Part shown: positions 7,507-14,742 of the stretch, in pieces
Layout of the letters: the number at the start of each line of letters is the position of its first letter
How positions within the stretch are numbered: position 1 is the first letter of the stretch
Assembly (NCBI GenBank): GCA_003150175.1
Contig: QAKZ01000012.1
Coordinates: forward strand, 1 to 20,816
Reading direction: 5' to 3'
Source: Coriobacteriia bacterium
GTDB taxonomy: Bacteria; Actinomycetota; Coriobacteriia; Coriobacteriales; Atopobiaceae
Length of the DNA stretch: 20,816 nucleotides
Notes under the pieces: model-generated
The model's input: the letters and a program-made list of their open reading frames with translations, nothing else
What the model was told of the DNA's origin: nothing
The model's database searches: none
Made by a program: the position numbers and the translations under genes

Positions 7507-7532
7507 GCGTTATGCATTTGTATGTCTAACGC
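7507..7532. promoter_or_regulatory. Inverted repeat in the xdhA leader, candidate operator
   Basis: GCGTTA (7507-7512) and TAACGC (7527-7532) are inverted around 14 bp. They sit 150-175 bp before xdhA, nearly the same distance as the GCGTT/AACGC palindrome before ygeX. The 12-bp palindrome TGAACTAGTTCA (7553-7564) lies just upstream. The rest of 7358-7560 is AT-richer than the genes and noncoding, with a direct repeat of CGATAAT at 7374-7380 and 7383-7389. I could not place a clean -35/-10 pair. Confidence 0.35.
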
Positions 7533-7591
7533 TAGAAAGCTGGGTTCGCATCTGAACTAGTTCACTTCTTAATGGCACTCGTAAGCAGACC

Positions 7592-7638
7592 GCAAAATAA
7601 ACAGGCACGACAGCGCCGCTCCGCGCCGTCGTGCCTGT
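7592..7638 (-). terminator. Intrinsic terminator of the ABC transporter operon
   Basis: ACAGGCACGAC (7601-7611) and GTCGTGCCTGT (7628-7638) pair perfectly over 11 bp, with a further inner GCGC/GCGC pairing. On the minus strand the stem is followed by TTATTTT (7600-7594). It lies about 170 bp downstream of the last binding-protein stop and separates that operon from xdhABC. Confidence 0.8.
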
Positions 7639-7716
7639 CCAAAAATCGCCGCTCTGGGTAACAGCCAGCCAGTGATGGATGCCCCCAGATGTTGTCCGTC
7701 AAATAAACGCCGCACA

Positions 7717-7791
7717 GGGTGACAGTCATTGCATGGTGAGTGTCACCGGATGATGTGTGTCCCAGAAAGCTGCACGCAATGACTGTCACCC
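7717..7791. repeat. 16-bp perfect inverted repeat with a nested dyad
   Basis: GGGTGACAGTCATTGC (7717-7732) and GCAATGACTGTCACCC (7776-7791) are perfect reverse complements around a 43-bp centre. Inside lies GGTGA-GTG-TCACC (7735-7747), so the GTGACA/TGTCAC element recurs three times. A degenerate copy (GGGTAACAG) lies near 7656. The element begins 14 bp downstream of the binding-protein stop at 7805. It resembles a small dispersed or mobile palindromic element (MITE- or REP-like), or an mRNA 3' stabiliser. Confidence 0.75.
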
Positions 7792-7804
7792 AGCGTTGGT
7801 GTGG

Positions 7805-8839
7805 TTAGAACGTGCCGGCAGAGATCTGGTCGACGTAGTCGGAGATCTTCGACTGGACGTCGGAGGGGACCTTGTCGGAGAGCTTGCCAAGGGCGATGCC
7901 GCCGTTGACGAGGTTGGCCGCGATGGAGGCACCCTTGCCGTAGGCATCCTTGGCCACGCGGTCCATCGCGTCCTTCATGGGCCAGTTGATGACCGTGGAG
8001 GCGATGACGGTGGAGGTGCCGTCGAGGTCACGGGGCTGGGCGATGTCGAAGTGGTCGTCCGCGCCGGCCTCCTCGAGCGCCTCGCGCACGCCGTTGTCCG
8101 CCGCGGAGGCGTCGGACCACATGACGTCGACGTCGTGGGCGTCGATGAGGGCCTTCGCGGCGCGCTTGCCCTCGCCCGCCTCGGTGAAGCCCGCGCCGAA
8201 GTCACTGAAGCCCTGGACCTTGGGGTTCACCTTCTGGGCCGCGGCGACGTAGGCGTCGTACTTCGCCATGGTCGACGAGAGCGCGTCGCCGCCGACGAAG
8301 CCGATGTTGCCCGTGGAGGTCATGAGGCCCGCCACGACGCCGGCGAGCGCGCCGATCTGCATATGGTCGACCTCGACGACCTCGACGTTGTCGAGCGTCG
8401 AGTAGCCCGCGAGGTCGCGCGCGGGGTCGGCGTTGGTGAAGAGGAACTTGCAGTCGGGGCGCTGCTTGGCGACCTTGGCGACGACGTCGCCCCAGGCGGA
8501 GGCGAACTGCGTGCCGGCGGCCACGATGAGGTCGACGCCCTGGTCGGCGTAGGACTGGGCGAGGTCTGCGGAAGCCGCCGCCGTCGTGTTCTCCTGCGGC
8601 TCGACGAGCTGCCAGCCGCCGAGCTCCTTGCACGCGGACTTGATGGCGTCGTAGTGTGACTGTGCCCAGCCGCCGTCCTGCGCGGGGCCGGAGATGACGA
8701 GCGCGACCCTGCGGGTGCGCTTATCGCTCGGGGCGTCACCGGAGCCCGACGAGGAACAGCCGGCGATCGCCGCCGTCGCGGCGCAGGCGGCGCCGAGCTT
8801 GAGGGCCTCTCTCCTCGAAAGAACCGTGTTCATCGTCAT
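7805..8839 (-). CDS. BMP-family substrate-binding lipoprotein of the nucleoside-type ABC transporter (third copy)
   Basis: This is an extracytoplasmic, lipid-anchored binding protein of the BMP/PnrA family, whose members bind purine nucleosides. The N-terminus has a twin-arginine motif (SRREALKLG, R9-R10), a hydrophobic stretch and a lipobox AIAGC with C28 as the predicted lipidated residue, then a Ser/Gly/Asp linker. The mature part shows both lobes: VALVISGPAQDGGWAQSHYDAI (about 45-66, quoted in part as GPAQDGGWAQSHYDA), VDLIVAAGTQFA, GLMTSTGNIGFVGG, and VDVMWSDASAADNG. The 344-residue length is complete. ATG at 8837-8839 follows AAGGGG; a second ATG two codons later is equally possible. 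It is the last gene of the transporter run and diverges clearly from the copy at 9653-10756, so the two may bind different purines. Confidence 0.9.
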   Translation of the reverse strand: MTMNTVLSRREALKLGAACAATAAIAGCSSSGSGDAPSDKRTRRVALVISGPAQDGGWAQSHYDAIKSACKELGGWQLVEPQENTTAAASADLAQSYADQGVDLIVAAGTQFASAWGDVVAKVAKQRPDCKFLFTNADPARDLAGYSTLDNVEVVEVDHMQIGALAGVVAGLMTSTGNIGFVGGDALSSTMAKYDAYVAAAQKVNPKVQGFSDFGAGFTEAGEGKRAAKALIDAHDVDVMWSDASAADNGVREALEEAGADDHFDIAQPRDLDGTSTVIASTVINWPMKDAMDRVAKDAYGKGASIAANLVNGGIALGKLSDKVPSDVQSKISDYVDQISAGTF

Positions 8840-8877
8840 TGTCTACCCCTTCCCGGCGCATCCAGCGCGATTCCTGT

Positions 8878-8904
8878 GGGCGGGACGCGAGCTGCGCCCC
8901 GCCC
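8878..8904. other. GC-rich hairpin between two binding-protein genes
   Basis: GGGCGGG (8878-8884) pairs with CCCGCCC (8898-8904), with three more inner pairs after one mismatch. It lies 64 bp downstream of the truncated binding-protein gene, and no T-run follows on the minus strand. It may stabilise mRNA or cause pausing rather than termination. Confidence 0.4.
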
Positions 8905-8967
8905 CTTCGTTTAGACGATTCTATCCACCGAGCCCGGCAAACCTAACAATAAGTTCGGTGAGCTGCC

Positions 8968-9525
8968 TTAAAGTGTGGCCTTAATGGCATCGACGTCGGC
9001 GTCAGAGATGAGCGTGCCCGCCTTGACCTGCTCGGTGTACTCGACGATCTTCTTCTGGACATCCTCGGGCACCTTGGAAGAGAACGAGCCAAGGTACGCG
9101 CCGCCGTTGTCGATGTTCGCCTCGATGACCTTGCCGTCTCCGAACTCGCCGGCCTCCACCTGGTCCATGGCCTCGCCGAACATCCAGTCCGTGACGGTGG
9201 AGGTCACGACGCTCGGCTGGGCGTCGCCCACGGCGTCGATTGGCTGCGCGATGTCGAAGCGGGTGTCGGCGCCGGCGTTCTCGAACGCCTTGCGCGCGCC
9301 GTTGTCGACCGCGGAGGCGTCGCCCCACATGACATCGAGGCTCGTCGCGGCGATCCACTGCTCGCAGATCTTCGTGCCGAAGGAGGCATCGGTGAAGCCG
9401 GCCTCGAAGTTATAGGAGCCCTTAACCTGCGGGTTCACCTTCTGCGCGGCGGCGAGGCCAAGAGCAGAGGCCGTGCCGAAGACTCCCGCCCCGAGCTTGA
9501 CCGCGTCGCGTCTGGTGATGTTCAT
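8968..9525 (-). CDS. BMP-type binding protein with internal deletion (signal peptide fused to C-terminal half)
   Basis: This 185-residue protein begins with a normal Tat-type signal (MNITRRDAVKLG, R5-R6, then GVFGTASALGLAA). It jumps straight to AAAQKVNPQVKG, which in the full-length neighbour is residue 206 onward. About 180 residues are missing: the lipobox cysteine, linker and whole N-terminal lobe. The remainder aligns along its length with the copy at 9653-10756 (SYNFEAGF, DVMWGDASAVDNG, FDIAQPID, ending DADVDAIKATL). The reading frame and a strong ribosome site (GGGGGGAGGGAACC before ATG 9523-9525) are intact. Both flanks of the missing segment encode Leu-Ala-Ala in the neighbour, so deletion between short repeats is likely. 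It probably cannot bind ligand or be lipid-anchored, so it is best seen as a decaying paralogue, though a function is not excluded. Confidence 0.85.
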   Translation of the reverse strand: MNITRRDAVKLGAGVFGTASALGLAAAQKVNPQVKGSYNFEAGFTDASFGTKICEQWIAATSLDVMWGDASAVDNGARKAFENAGADTRFDIAQPIDAVGDAQPSVVTSTVTDWMFGEAMDQVEAGEFGDGKVIEANIDNGGAYLGSFSSKVPEDVQKKIVEYTEQVKAGTLISDADVDAIKATL

Positions 9526-9574
9526 GGTGGTTCCCTCCCCCCTACCGAGGCCGAAGAGCCGTCGGCCCCTTTAT

Positions 9575-9616
9575 CGAACAGAAGAGGGCAGGACGCAACG
9601 AGCACGTCCCGCCCTC
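9575..9616 (-). terminator. Hairpin after the first binding-protein gene, likely partial terminator
   Basis: GAGGGCAGGACG (9584-9595) pairs with CGTCCCGCCCTC (9605-9616) over 12 bp with one G-U pair and a 9-nt loop. TTCTGTT follows on the minus strand, a weak U-tract. It lies 36 bp downstream of the stop at 9653. It may end most transcripts here, reducing expression of the two downstream paralogues, or protect the upstream mRNA. Confidence 0.55.
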
Positions 9617-9652
9617 GTGAAGACTATATGCCCCGAACCTTAAAACGACTGG

Positions 9653-10756
9653 CTAGGCGAGCGTGTCCTTGATCTTCTTGATGTCGTCGTCGGTGAGGAG
9701 CGAGCCGGACTTGATCTGGTCGGCGTAGTCGTTGATCTTGGTCTGGACGTCGGCCGGGACCTTGTCGGAGAACTTGCCGAGCGAGACGCCGCCGTTGTCC
9801 ATGTTCGCGGTGATGGCCTTGCCGCCGCCGAAGGAGCCCTTCTCGATCTCGTCCATGGCCTGGTCGATCTTCCAGTCGGTCACCGTGGAGGCGATGACGG
9901 TCGGCTGGGAGTCGCCCATGATGTCGATGGGCTGCGAGATGTCGAAGTGGGTGTCGGCGCCGGCGGCCTCGAGGGCCTTGCGCGAGCCGTTGTCGACAGC
10001 GGAGGCGTCGCCCCACATGACGTCGACGTTGTAGGAGTTGATCCACTGCTCGGTGAGCTGGGTACCCTTGGCGGCGTCGGAGAAGCCGGCCTCGAAGTTG
10101 TACTGACCCTGGATGGAGGGGTCGATCTTCTGGGCGGCGGCCAGGTAGGCGGAGTACTTGTTGATCGTGGAGGGGAGCTTCATGCCGCCGATGAAGCCGA
10201 TGGACTTCGTCTGGGTCATGAGACCCGCGATGACGCCGGCGAGCGCGCCGAGCTGCGTGAAGTCGGGCAGGACGGTCTCGACGTTGTCGGTGCTCTCGTA
10301 GTCGCCGAGCTCCTGCTCGGGGTCGGTGTTGGTGATGAGGAAGTGCACGTTGGGGTGGGAGTCCGCGGCGTCCGAGGCCACCTCGGCCCACGTAGAGGCG
10401 AACTGGTTGCCGTTGCCGACGATGAGGTCGACGTCCTGGTCGACGTAGGACTCGGCGGCGGTGGCGGCGTCGGCGTTGGCGGTGTTCTCCTTGGGCTCGA
10501 GCATCTCCCAGTTGGGGTGCTTCTCGATGGCGCGCTTGAGGGACTCGTAGTGGGCCTGGTCCCAGCCGCCGTCGGTGATGATGCCGCTCATGATCATGGC
10601 GACCTTGTAGGAAGACTTCTTCTCGGTGGAGTCGCCGTCGGACTTCTTGTCCCCGGAGTCGGACGAGGACCCGCCGCAGGCGGCAAGTCCCAGGGTGGCC
10701 GCGGCAGCACCGGAAAGGCCGAGGAACTGACGACGATCGAGGCTGTGCTTGGACAT
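9653..10756 (-). CDS. BMP-family substrate-binding lipoprotein of the nucleoside-type ABC transporter (first copy)
   Basis: This full-length 367-residue binding protein is the one most likely to serve the adjacent permeases. The N-terminus shows LDRRQFLGLSG (twin arginine R8-R9), a hydrophobic Ala-rich segment and lipobox LGLAAC with C27, then a Ser/Asp/Lys linker to about residue 50. The N-lobe carries KVAMIMSGIITDGGWDQAHY (51-70) and VDLIVGNGNQFASTW; the hinge region carries GLMTQTKSIGFIGG; the C-lobe carries VDVMWGDASAVDNG and FDISQPID. GAAGGGAAG precedes the ATG at 10754-10756. It follows the second permease by 139 bp, with a hairpin in between. BMP proteins commonly bind purine nucleosides such as guanosine or inosine. 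Binding of free bases or other ligands is possible, and the sequence does not settle which. Confidence 0.92.
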   Translation of the reverse strand: MSKHSLDRRQFLGLSGAAAATLGLAACGGSSSDSGDKKSDGDSTEKKSSYKVAMIMSGIITDGGWDQAHYESLKRAIEKHPNWEMLEPKENTANADAATAAESYVDQDVDLIVGNGNQFASTWAEVASDAADSHPNVHFLITNTDPEQELGDYESTDNVETVLPDFTQLGALAGVIAGLMTQTKSIGFIGGMKLPSTINKYSAYLAAAQKIDPSIQGQYNFEAGFSDAAKGTQLTEQWINSYNVDVMWGDASAVDNGSRKALEAAGADTHFDISQPIDIMGDSQPTVIASTVTDWKIDQAMDEIEKGSFGGGKAITANMDNGGVSLGKFSDKVPADVQTKINDYADQIKSGSLLTDDDIKKIKDTLA

Positions 10757-10775
10757 GGTTCTTCCCTTCTACCGT

Positions 10776-10795
10776 GCGGGCGCGTGTGCGCCCGC
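10776..10795. other. Strong hairpin in the 5' region of the first binding-protein gene
   Basis: GCGGGCGC (10776-10783) and GCGCCCGC (10788-10795) form a perfect 8-bp stem with a GTGT loop, starting 20 bp upstream of the binding-protein ATG. There is no T-run on the minus strand. Hairpins here often protect the 5' end of a processed binding-protein mRNA, giving more binding protein than permease. That role is inference. Confidence 0.5.
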
Positions 10796-10895
10796 TTTCC
10801 CTTACTCCCCTTCTACCCAGACGGGCAGAAGGCAGTGCAGATACCCGCCGGCACAGGGTTACCGAAAGACCGGTGGGCTTGGAACCAAGTGACGA

Positions 10896-11828
10896 CTAAC
10901 GGGACTCGCGGAAGTACGGCTTGCCGTTCGCCTTCGGGCCACCGTGCTTGGAGCCGAAGAACATGAGGGCGACGATGGTGAAGATGTACGGGATCATCTT
11001 GAAGAACATGACCGGGGCGGACTGGAAGCTCGCCTGCAGGGCCACGTTCAGGCCGTCGAAGAAGCCGAACAGCAGGCTCGCGAGCATGACGCCCACCGCG
11101 CTCCAGCGACCGAAGATGACGGTGGCCAGGGCGATGAAGCCGCGGCCGGCGACGATGCCGTCGGTATAGATCGGGGTGTAGCAGATGGTGAGGAAGGCGC
11201 CGCCGGCGGCCGCGAGGGCGCCGCAGACGATGCACGCGACGTACTTGATGCGGACGACGTTGATGCCGAGGGTCTCGGCGGCCTGGGGGTTCTCGCCGAC
11301 GGAGCGGAACGAGAGGCCCGCGCGGAAGCGCTTGAAGAAGAACGAGACGAGCGGCACGAGCAGGAACGCGATATAAGCGAGCAGCGTCTGGTTAAAGAGG
11401 CCGTTGCCGATGATGGGGATGTCGGCGAGGCCGGGGATGGCGATGCTCGCCATCTGGGCGCCCGTGGCGTTGTCGGGGTTGGAGCCGACGAAGAGGTTGT
11501 AGCCGAACAGCGCGATGGCAGGGGCCAGGATGTTGATGGCCATGGAAGTGACCACCTGGTCCGAGCACAGCGTGATCGTGCAGAAGGCGTAGATCATGTT
11601 GATGAGCACGCCCGCCGCCATGCCCGCCAGAAGGCCGAGCCAGAGGTTGCCGGTGACCTTGCCGACCGCGAAAGCGACGAAGGCACCGACGGCCATGATT
11701 CCCTCGAGGCCGATGTTCACGAGGCCGGCGCGCTCGGAGAAGACCTCGCCCAGGGACGCGAGCAGGATGGGCACGGCGCCCATGGCCATGGCCTTGATGA
11801 TGGTTGGAAGCGCGACCATGAAGTCCAT
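10896..11828 (-). CDS. ABC transporter permease of the nucleoside type (NupQ/YufQ-like)
   Basis: This is a 310-residue inner-membrane permease of the BPD_transp_2 (branched-chain amino acid/ribose-like) family, pairing with the permease encoded upstream. The family signature GLVNIGLEGIMAVGAF spans residues 35-50, and the cytoplasmic coupling loop SVGENPQAAETLGINVVRIKY lies about 177-197. Roughly eight to nine hydrophobic segments are visible. The C-terminus is short, basic and cytoplasmic (KHGGPKANGKPYFRESR). The ATG at 11826-11828 overlaps the upstream stop by one base (TAATG), so the two permeases are translationally coupled. GAGGTG lies 8 bases before the start. In B. subtilis the corresponding partner set transports guanosine; the exact substrate here is not shown by sequence. 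Confidence 0.92.
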   Translation of the reverse strand: MDFMVALPTIIKAMAMGAVPILLASLGEVFSERAGLVNIGLEGIMAVGAFVAFAVGKVTGNLWLGLLAGMAAGVLINMIYAFCTITLCSDQVVTSMAINILAPAIALFGYNLFVGSNPDNATGAQMASIAIPGLADIPIIGNGLFNQTLLAYIAFLLVPLVSFFFKRFRAGLSFRSVGENPQAAETLGINVVRIKYVACIVCGALAAAGGAFLTICYTPIYTDGIVAGRGFIALATVIFGRWSAVGVMLASLLFGFFDGLNVALQASFQSAPVMFFKMIPYIFTIVALMFFGSKHGGPKANGKPYFRESR

Positions 11829-12922
11829 TACGCGGTCACCTCAGCTTTCTTGTTCTTGGAGCCAAGGCCGGCGAGAAACGCCTTGACCTTGGGCAGCTTG
11901 ACCATGGCCATGCCGGCGACGGCGAAGATGATGATCATGCCGCGGATGATGTCGACGATGGCGGTGGGCACGCCGATAACCGACTGCATCATCGTGCCGC
12001 CCGTAGACAGCATGCCGAACAGCAGCGAGACGACGAGGGCGCCGATGGGATTGAGCTGCGCGATCAGCGCGATGGCCACGCCGTCAAAGCCGAAGCCGGA
12101 GCCGAAGCCGTCGGCCAGGCGGAAGGGGGTCTTGCCGAAGAGCTCGATCATGCCGCCCATGCCGGCGATGGCGCCGGAGATGACGAAGGCGAGCAGGGTG
12201 AGCAGGCGCACCGGGAAGCCGTTGACGCGCGAGGCGGTCGGGCTCATGCCGACGGCGCGGATCTTGAAACCGAAGCTCGTGCGGAAGATCACGTACCAGA
12301 CGAGCAGCCCCAGGATGATGGCGAGGAGCACGCCGAGGTGCGCAGGACCGATGTCGACGAGGTGCGCGGACTTGGGCATCGCCGGGGTCTGCGGGAGCCC
12401 CTGGTCAGAGTAGACGTTCTTGTAGAGGAACTCCATGAAGTACAGGGCGATGTAGTTGAACATGATCGTCGTGATCATCTCGTTGAGCCCGCGGGTGATC
12501 TTGAGGATACCCGGGAGCAACGCCCACAGGCCGCCGAAGACGATGCCCGCCACGAGGGCGACGAGCACGGCGGGGACGCCGGTGAGGCCGAGGGTGATCA
12601 CGATATAGGCGGCCGCGGAGGCGCCCATGATGAACTGACCCTCGCCGCCGAGGTTGAAGACGCCGCACTTGTACGCGAAGACCGCGGCGAGCGACGTGAA
12701 CACGAGCGGGCAGGCGCGCTCGAGGGTCTTGCCGATCTTGCCCATGTCGCCGAGGGAGCCCTGGAGCATGGCGCCGTAGCCCTCGATGGGGTTCTTGCCG
12801 AGGCAAGCGATGATGATCGCGCCGACGACGAGCGCCAAAAGGACCGAGACGACGGGCGTGAGGACCGAGAGCATCTTCTCGTGCTGCTGCTCCGGCGTGA
12901 GCTTGCGTTTGGTGTTTGCCAC
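11828..12922 (-). CDS. ABC transporter permease of the nucleoside type (NupP/YufP-like)
   Basis: This is a 364-residue inner-membrane permease, longer than its partner because of a charged cytoplasmic N-terminus (VANTKRKLTPEQQHEK). The family signature KCGVFNLGGEGQFIMGA spans about residues 85-101, and the coupling loop FKIRAVGMSPTASRVNGF spans about 219-236. Around ten hydrophobic segments follow the first helix (about 22-42). The start is GTG at 12920-12922 with AGGAGGGG 7 bases upstream, and the ATPase gene ends 13 bp before it. Together with the permease at 10896-11828 it would form the membrane channel of a heterodimeric importer powered by the ATPase at 12936-14447. Confidence 0.92.
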   Translation of the reverse strand: MANTKRKLTPEQQHEKMLSVLTPVVSVLLALVVGAIIIACLGKNPIEGYGAMLQGSLGDMGKIGKTLERACPLVFTSLAAVFAYKCGVFNLGGEGQFIMGASAAAYIVITLGLTGVPAVLVALVAGIVFGGLWALLPGILKITRGLNEMITTIMFNYIALYFMEFLYKNVYSDQGLPQTPAMPKSAHLVDIGPAHLGVLLAIILGLLVWYVIFRTSFGFKIRAVGMSPTASRVNGFPVRLLTLLAFVISGAIAGMGGMIELFGKTPFRLADGFGSGFGFDGVAIALIAQLNPIGALVVSLLFGMLSTGGTMMQSVIGVPTAIVDIIRGMIIIFAVAGMAMVKLPKVKAFLAGLGSKNKKAEVTA

Positions 12923-12935
12923 TGTGTATCCCCTC

Positions 12936-14447
12936 CTACTTTCCGGCCATGGCGAGCGAGATCTCCTTGATCGGAGGGTTCGCGCCGGGGTAGGTACCCA
13001 TGATCTGGCCCTCGAAGAGGACCGTGATGCGGTCGGAGAGCTTCAGGACCTCGTCGAAGTCCGCAGAGATGAGCAGGACGGCGCAACCCGCGTCGCGCTG
13101 GGCGATGATCTGGTTGTGGATGAACTCGGTCGCGCCGATGTCCAGGCCGCGCGTCGGGTAGACGGCGACGAGGAGCTTCGGGTGGCCGTCGAGCTCGCGG
13201 GCGAGGATGACCTTCTGCTGGTTGCCGCCGGAAAGCGAGCGAGCCGTCTGGTTGACGGAAGTGCAGCGGATGTCGTTCTCCTCACGGAGCTTCTCGGCGT
13301 ACTCGTGGATGGCGTCGAGCTTGAGCCACGCGCCGTGGCCCGCGCTGAAGCGATCGGACTCGGTCTGCTTGAGCACGAGGTTCTCGGCGATGGTCATGTC
13401 GCCCACGAGGCCCATCTTGTTGCGGTCCTCGGGGATGTTCGCAAGGCCGGAGTTGATGAAGTCGGAGGGGCTGAACAGCGCGATCTTCGTGCCGTCGGGC
13501 CCGATGACCTCGCCGCCTTCGGGCTTGATGAGGCCGGTGACCAGCGCCGCGAGCTCGGACTGGCCGTTGCCGTCGATGCCGGCGACTCCGAGGATCTCGC
13601 CGTTGTGGATGGCGAGGCTGACGTCCTTGAGGCCGCCGTGCTTGAGCTCGGGGCGGTAACTCACGTCCTTGAGCTCGAAGGCGACCTCGCCGGGCTCGGT
13701 GACCTTCTGGTAGGTGTTCTCCGTGAACTTCTGGCCGATCATGAGGTCGGCGAGCTCCTGCTCGGTGGTGTCGGCGACCTTGACGGTCTCGACGGACTTG
13801 CCGCGGCGAAGGACCGTGACGTAGTCGGAGATCCGCATGACCTCGCGCATCTTGTGCGAGATGAAGATGATCGACTTGCCCTCGTCGGTGAGGGAATGCA
13901 TGATGTCGAAGAGCCCCTCGACCTCGAGGTCGGTGAGCACGGCGGTCGGCTCGTCGAGGATGACGAGGTCCGCGCCGCGGAAGAGCACCTTCATGATCTC
14001 GACGCGCTGCTGCATGCCGATGGACATGTCGCCGACCTTCTCGTCGAGGTCGATCTCCATGCCGTAGCGCTCCATGATCTCCTCGACCGCCTTGCGGTCG
14101 TCGGCCAACTGGAGCAGCGGCGAGTTATGGCGCTTGTCCCCCAAAATGATGTTCTCGAGGCCCGTCATGTCCTCGATGAGCATGAAGTGCTGGTGCACCA
14201 TGCCGATGCCGTGCTCGACGGCGACGCCGGGACTGGTGATGTGCACCTCCTGGCCATGCATGAAGATCTTTCCCTCAGTCGGCTGGTACAGGCCGATGAG
14301 GACGTTCATGAGCGTGGACTTGCCGGCGCCGTTCTCGCCCAGGAGCGTATGGACCTCGCCTTCCCCTACGGTCAGGTTAACGTCCTGGTTGGCATAGAAC
14401 GAGCCGAAGCACTTGCTGACGTTTTCCATCCTCAGCAGTTCCGCCAC
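12936..14447 (-). CDS. ABC transporter ATPase with two nucleotide-binding domains (NupO/RbsA-like)
   Basis: This 503-residue fused double ATPase powers the importer from the cytoplasmic face. Domain 1 has Walker A GENGAGKST (37-45), Q-loop VHQHF (Q86), signature MSIGMQQR (141-148), Walker B LVILDEPT (161-168) and switch H198 in ISHK. Domain 2 (about 255-500) has a degenerate P-loop GIDGNGQSE lacking the GK(S/T) lysine, a good signature LSGGNQQK (405-412), and VAVYPTRGLDIGA in place of a canonical Walker B. One active and one degenerate site is usual for RbsA/NupO types. The start is GTG at 14445-14447 behind AGGAGG; an ATG six codons later is an alternative. It is the first gene of the transporter operon, after a 366-bp leader. 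Confidence 0.94.
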   Translation of the reverse strand: MAELLRMENVSKCFGSFYANQDVNLTVGEGEVHTLLGENGAGKSTLMNVLIGLYQPTEGKIFMHGQEVHITSPGVAVEHGIGMVHQHFMLIEDMTGLENIILGDKRHNSPLLQLADDRKAVEEIMERYGMEIDLDEKVGDMSIGMQQRVEIMKVLFRGADLVILDEPTAVLTDLEVEGLFDIMHSLTDEGKSIIFISHKMREVMRISDYVTVLRRGKSVETVKVADTTEQELADLMIGQKFTENTYQKVTEPGEVAFELKDVSYRPELKHGGLKDVSLAIHNGEILGVAGIDGNGQSELAALVTGLIKPEGGEVIGPDGTKIALFSPSDFINSGLANIPEDRNKMGLVGDMTIAENLVLKQTESDRFSAGHGAWLKLDAIHEYAEKLREENDIRCTSVNQTARSLSGGNQQKVILARELDGHPKLLVAVYPTRGLDIGATEFIHNQIIAQRDAGCAVLLISADFDEVLKLSDRITVLFEGQIMGTYPGANPPIKEISLAMAGK

Positions 14448-14535
14448 GTCATCCTCCTCTCCTCGTTGTTCACTCGAGTTCCTAGCCTAGGTTAACCAAA
14501 AAACGTGACGCACTGGTTTCGAATTCGGGCGAGCT

Positions 14536-14553
14536 TGTAAAGGCAAATTTACA
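14536..14553. promoter_or_regulatory. Inverted repeat TGTAAA-n6-TTTACA in the transporter leader
   Basis: TGTAAA (14536-14541) faces TTTACA (14548-14553) around GGCAAA, and AGGCAA repeats directly at 14541-14546 and 14553-14558. It lies 89-106 bp before the ATPase start in AT-rich DNA. It has the form of a repressor operator; the binding protein is unknown. A convincing -35/-10 pair was not found here. Confidence 0.35.
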
Positions 14554-14633
14554 GGCAAGCTAACAAACTTTTTGAACTAGCTGGTAGAGCAGGAATACCT
14601 GAACACATGTTGCTCTTTGAATCATTCTATAGA

Positions 14634-14667
14634 TACAAAGAAACCCGCAGCGCACAAGGTCGCGGGT
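14634..14667 (-). terminator. Second terminator-like hairpin, or leader attenuator, before the transporter operon
   Basis: ACCCGC (14643-14648) pairs with GCGGGT (14662-14667) around a 13-nt loop. On the minus strand TTTCTTTGT follows. It lies about 90 bp beyond the terminator behind xdhD. A 5-bp stem GCGGT/ACCGC (14686-14690 with 14698-14702) lies between them. It may back up that terminator. If a promoter lies at about 14670-14750, it would instead be an attenuator in the transporter leader. Confidence 0.5.
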
Positions 14668-14742
14668 GGTCAGTTTGGACGGTAAGCGGTCAATAAAACC
14701 GCAGGTCGTTGTACTTATAAATACCTAACGCAAACGGCTCGC

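Noticed and set aside
4466..7555. Open frame of 1,029 codons on the plus strand
   Set aside because: It lies antisense to xdhB and xdhA, whose motifs are unmistakable. Long opposite frames are expected in high-GC genes, and the translation has no recognisable domain.
7562..7789. 75-codon minus-strand frame behind the last binding protein
   Set aside because: It runs through the terminator hairpin and the 16-bp inverted repeat and has no convincing ribosome site, so it is noncoding.
14574..14600. tRNA-like stretch (CTGGTAGAGCAGG) in the transporter leader
   Set aside because: It resembles a tRNA D-arm, but the D-stem does not pair, no acceptor or T-arm lies at the right distance, and the strand is opposite to all genes. 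Probably chance.
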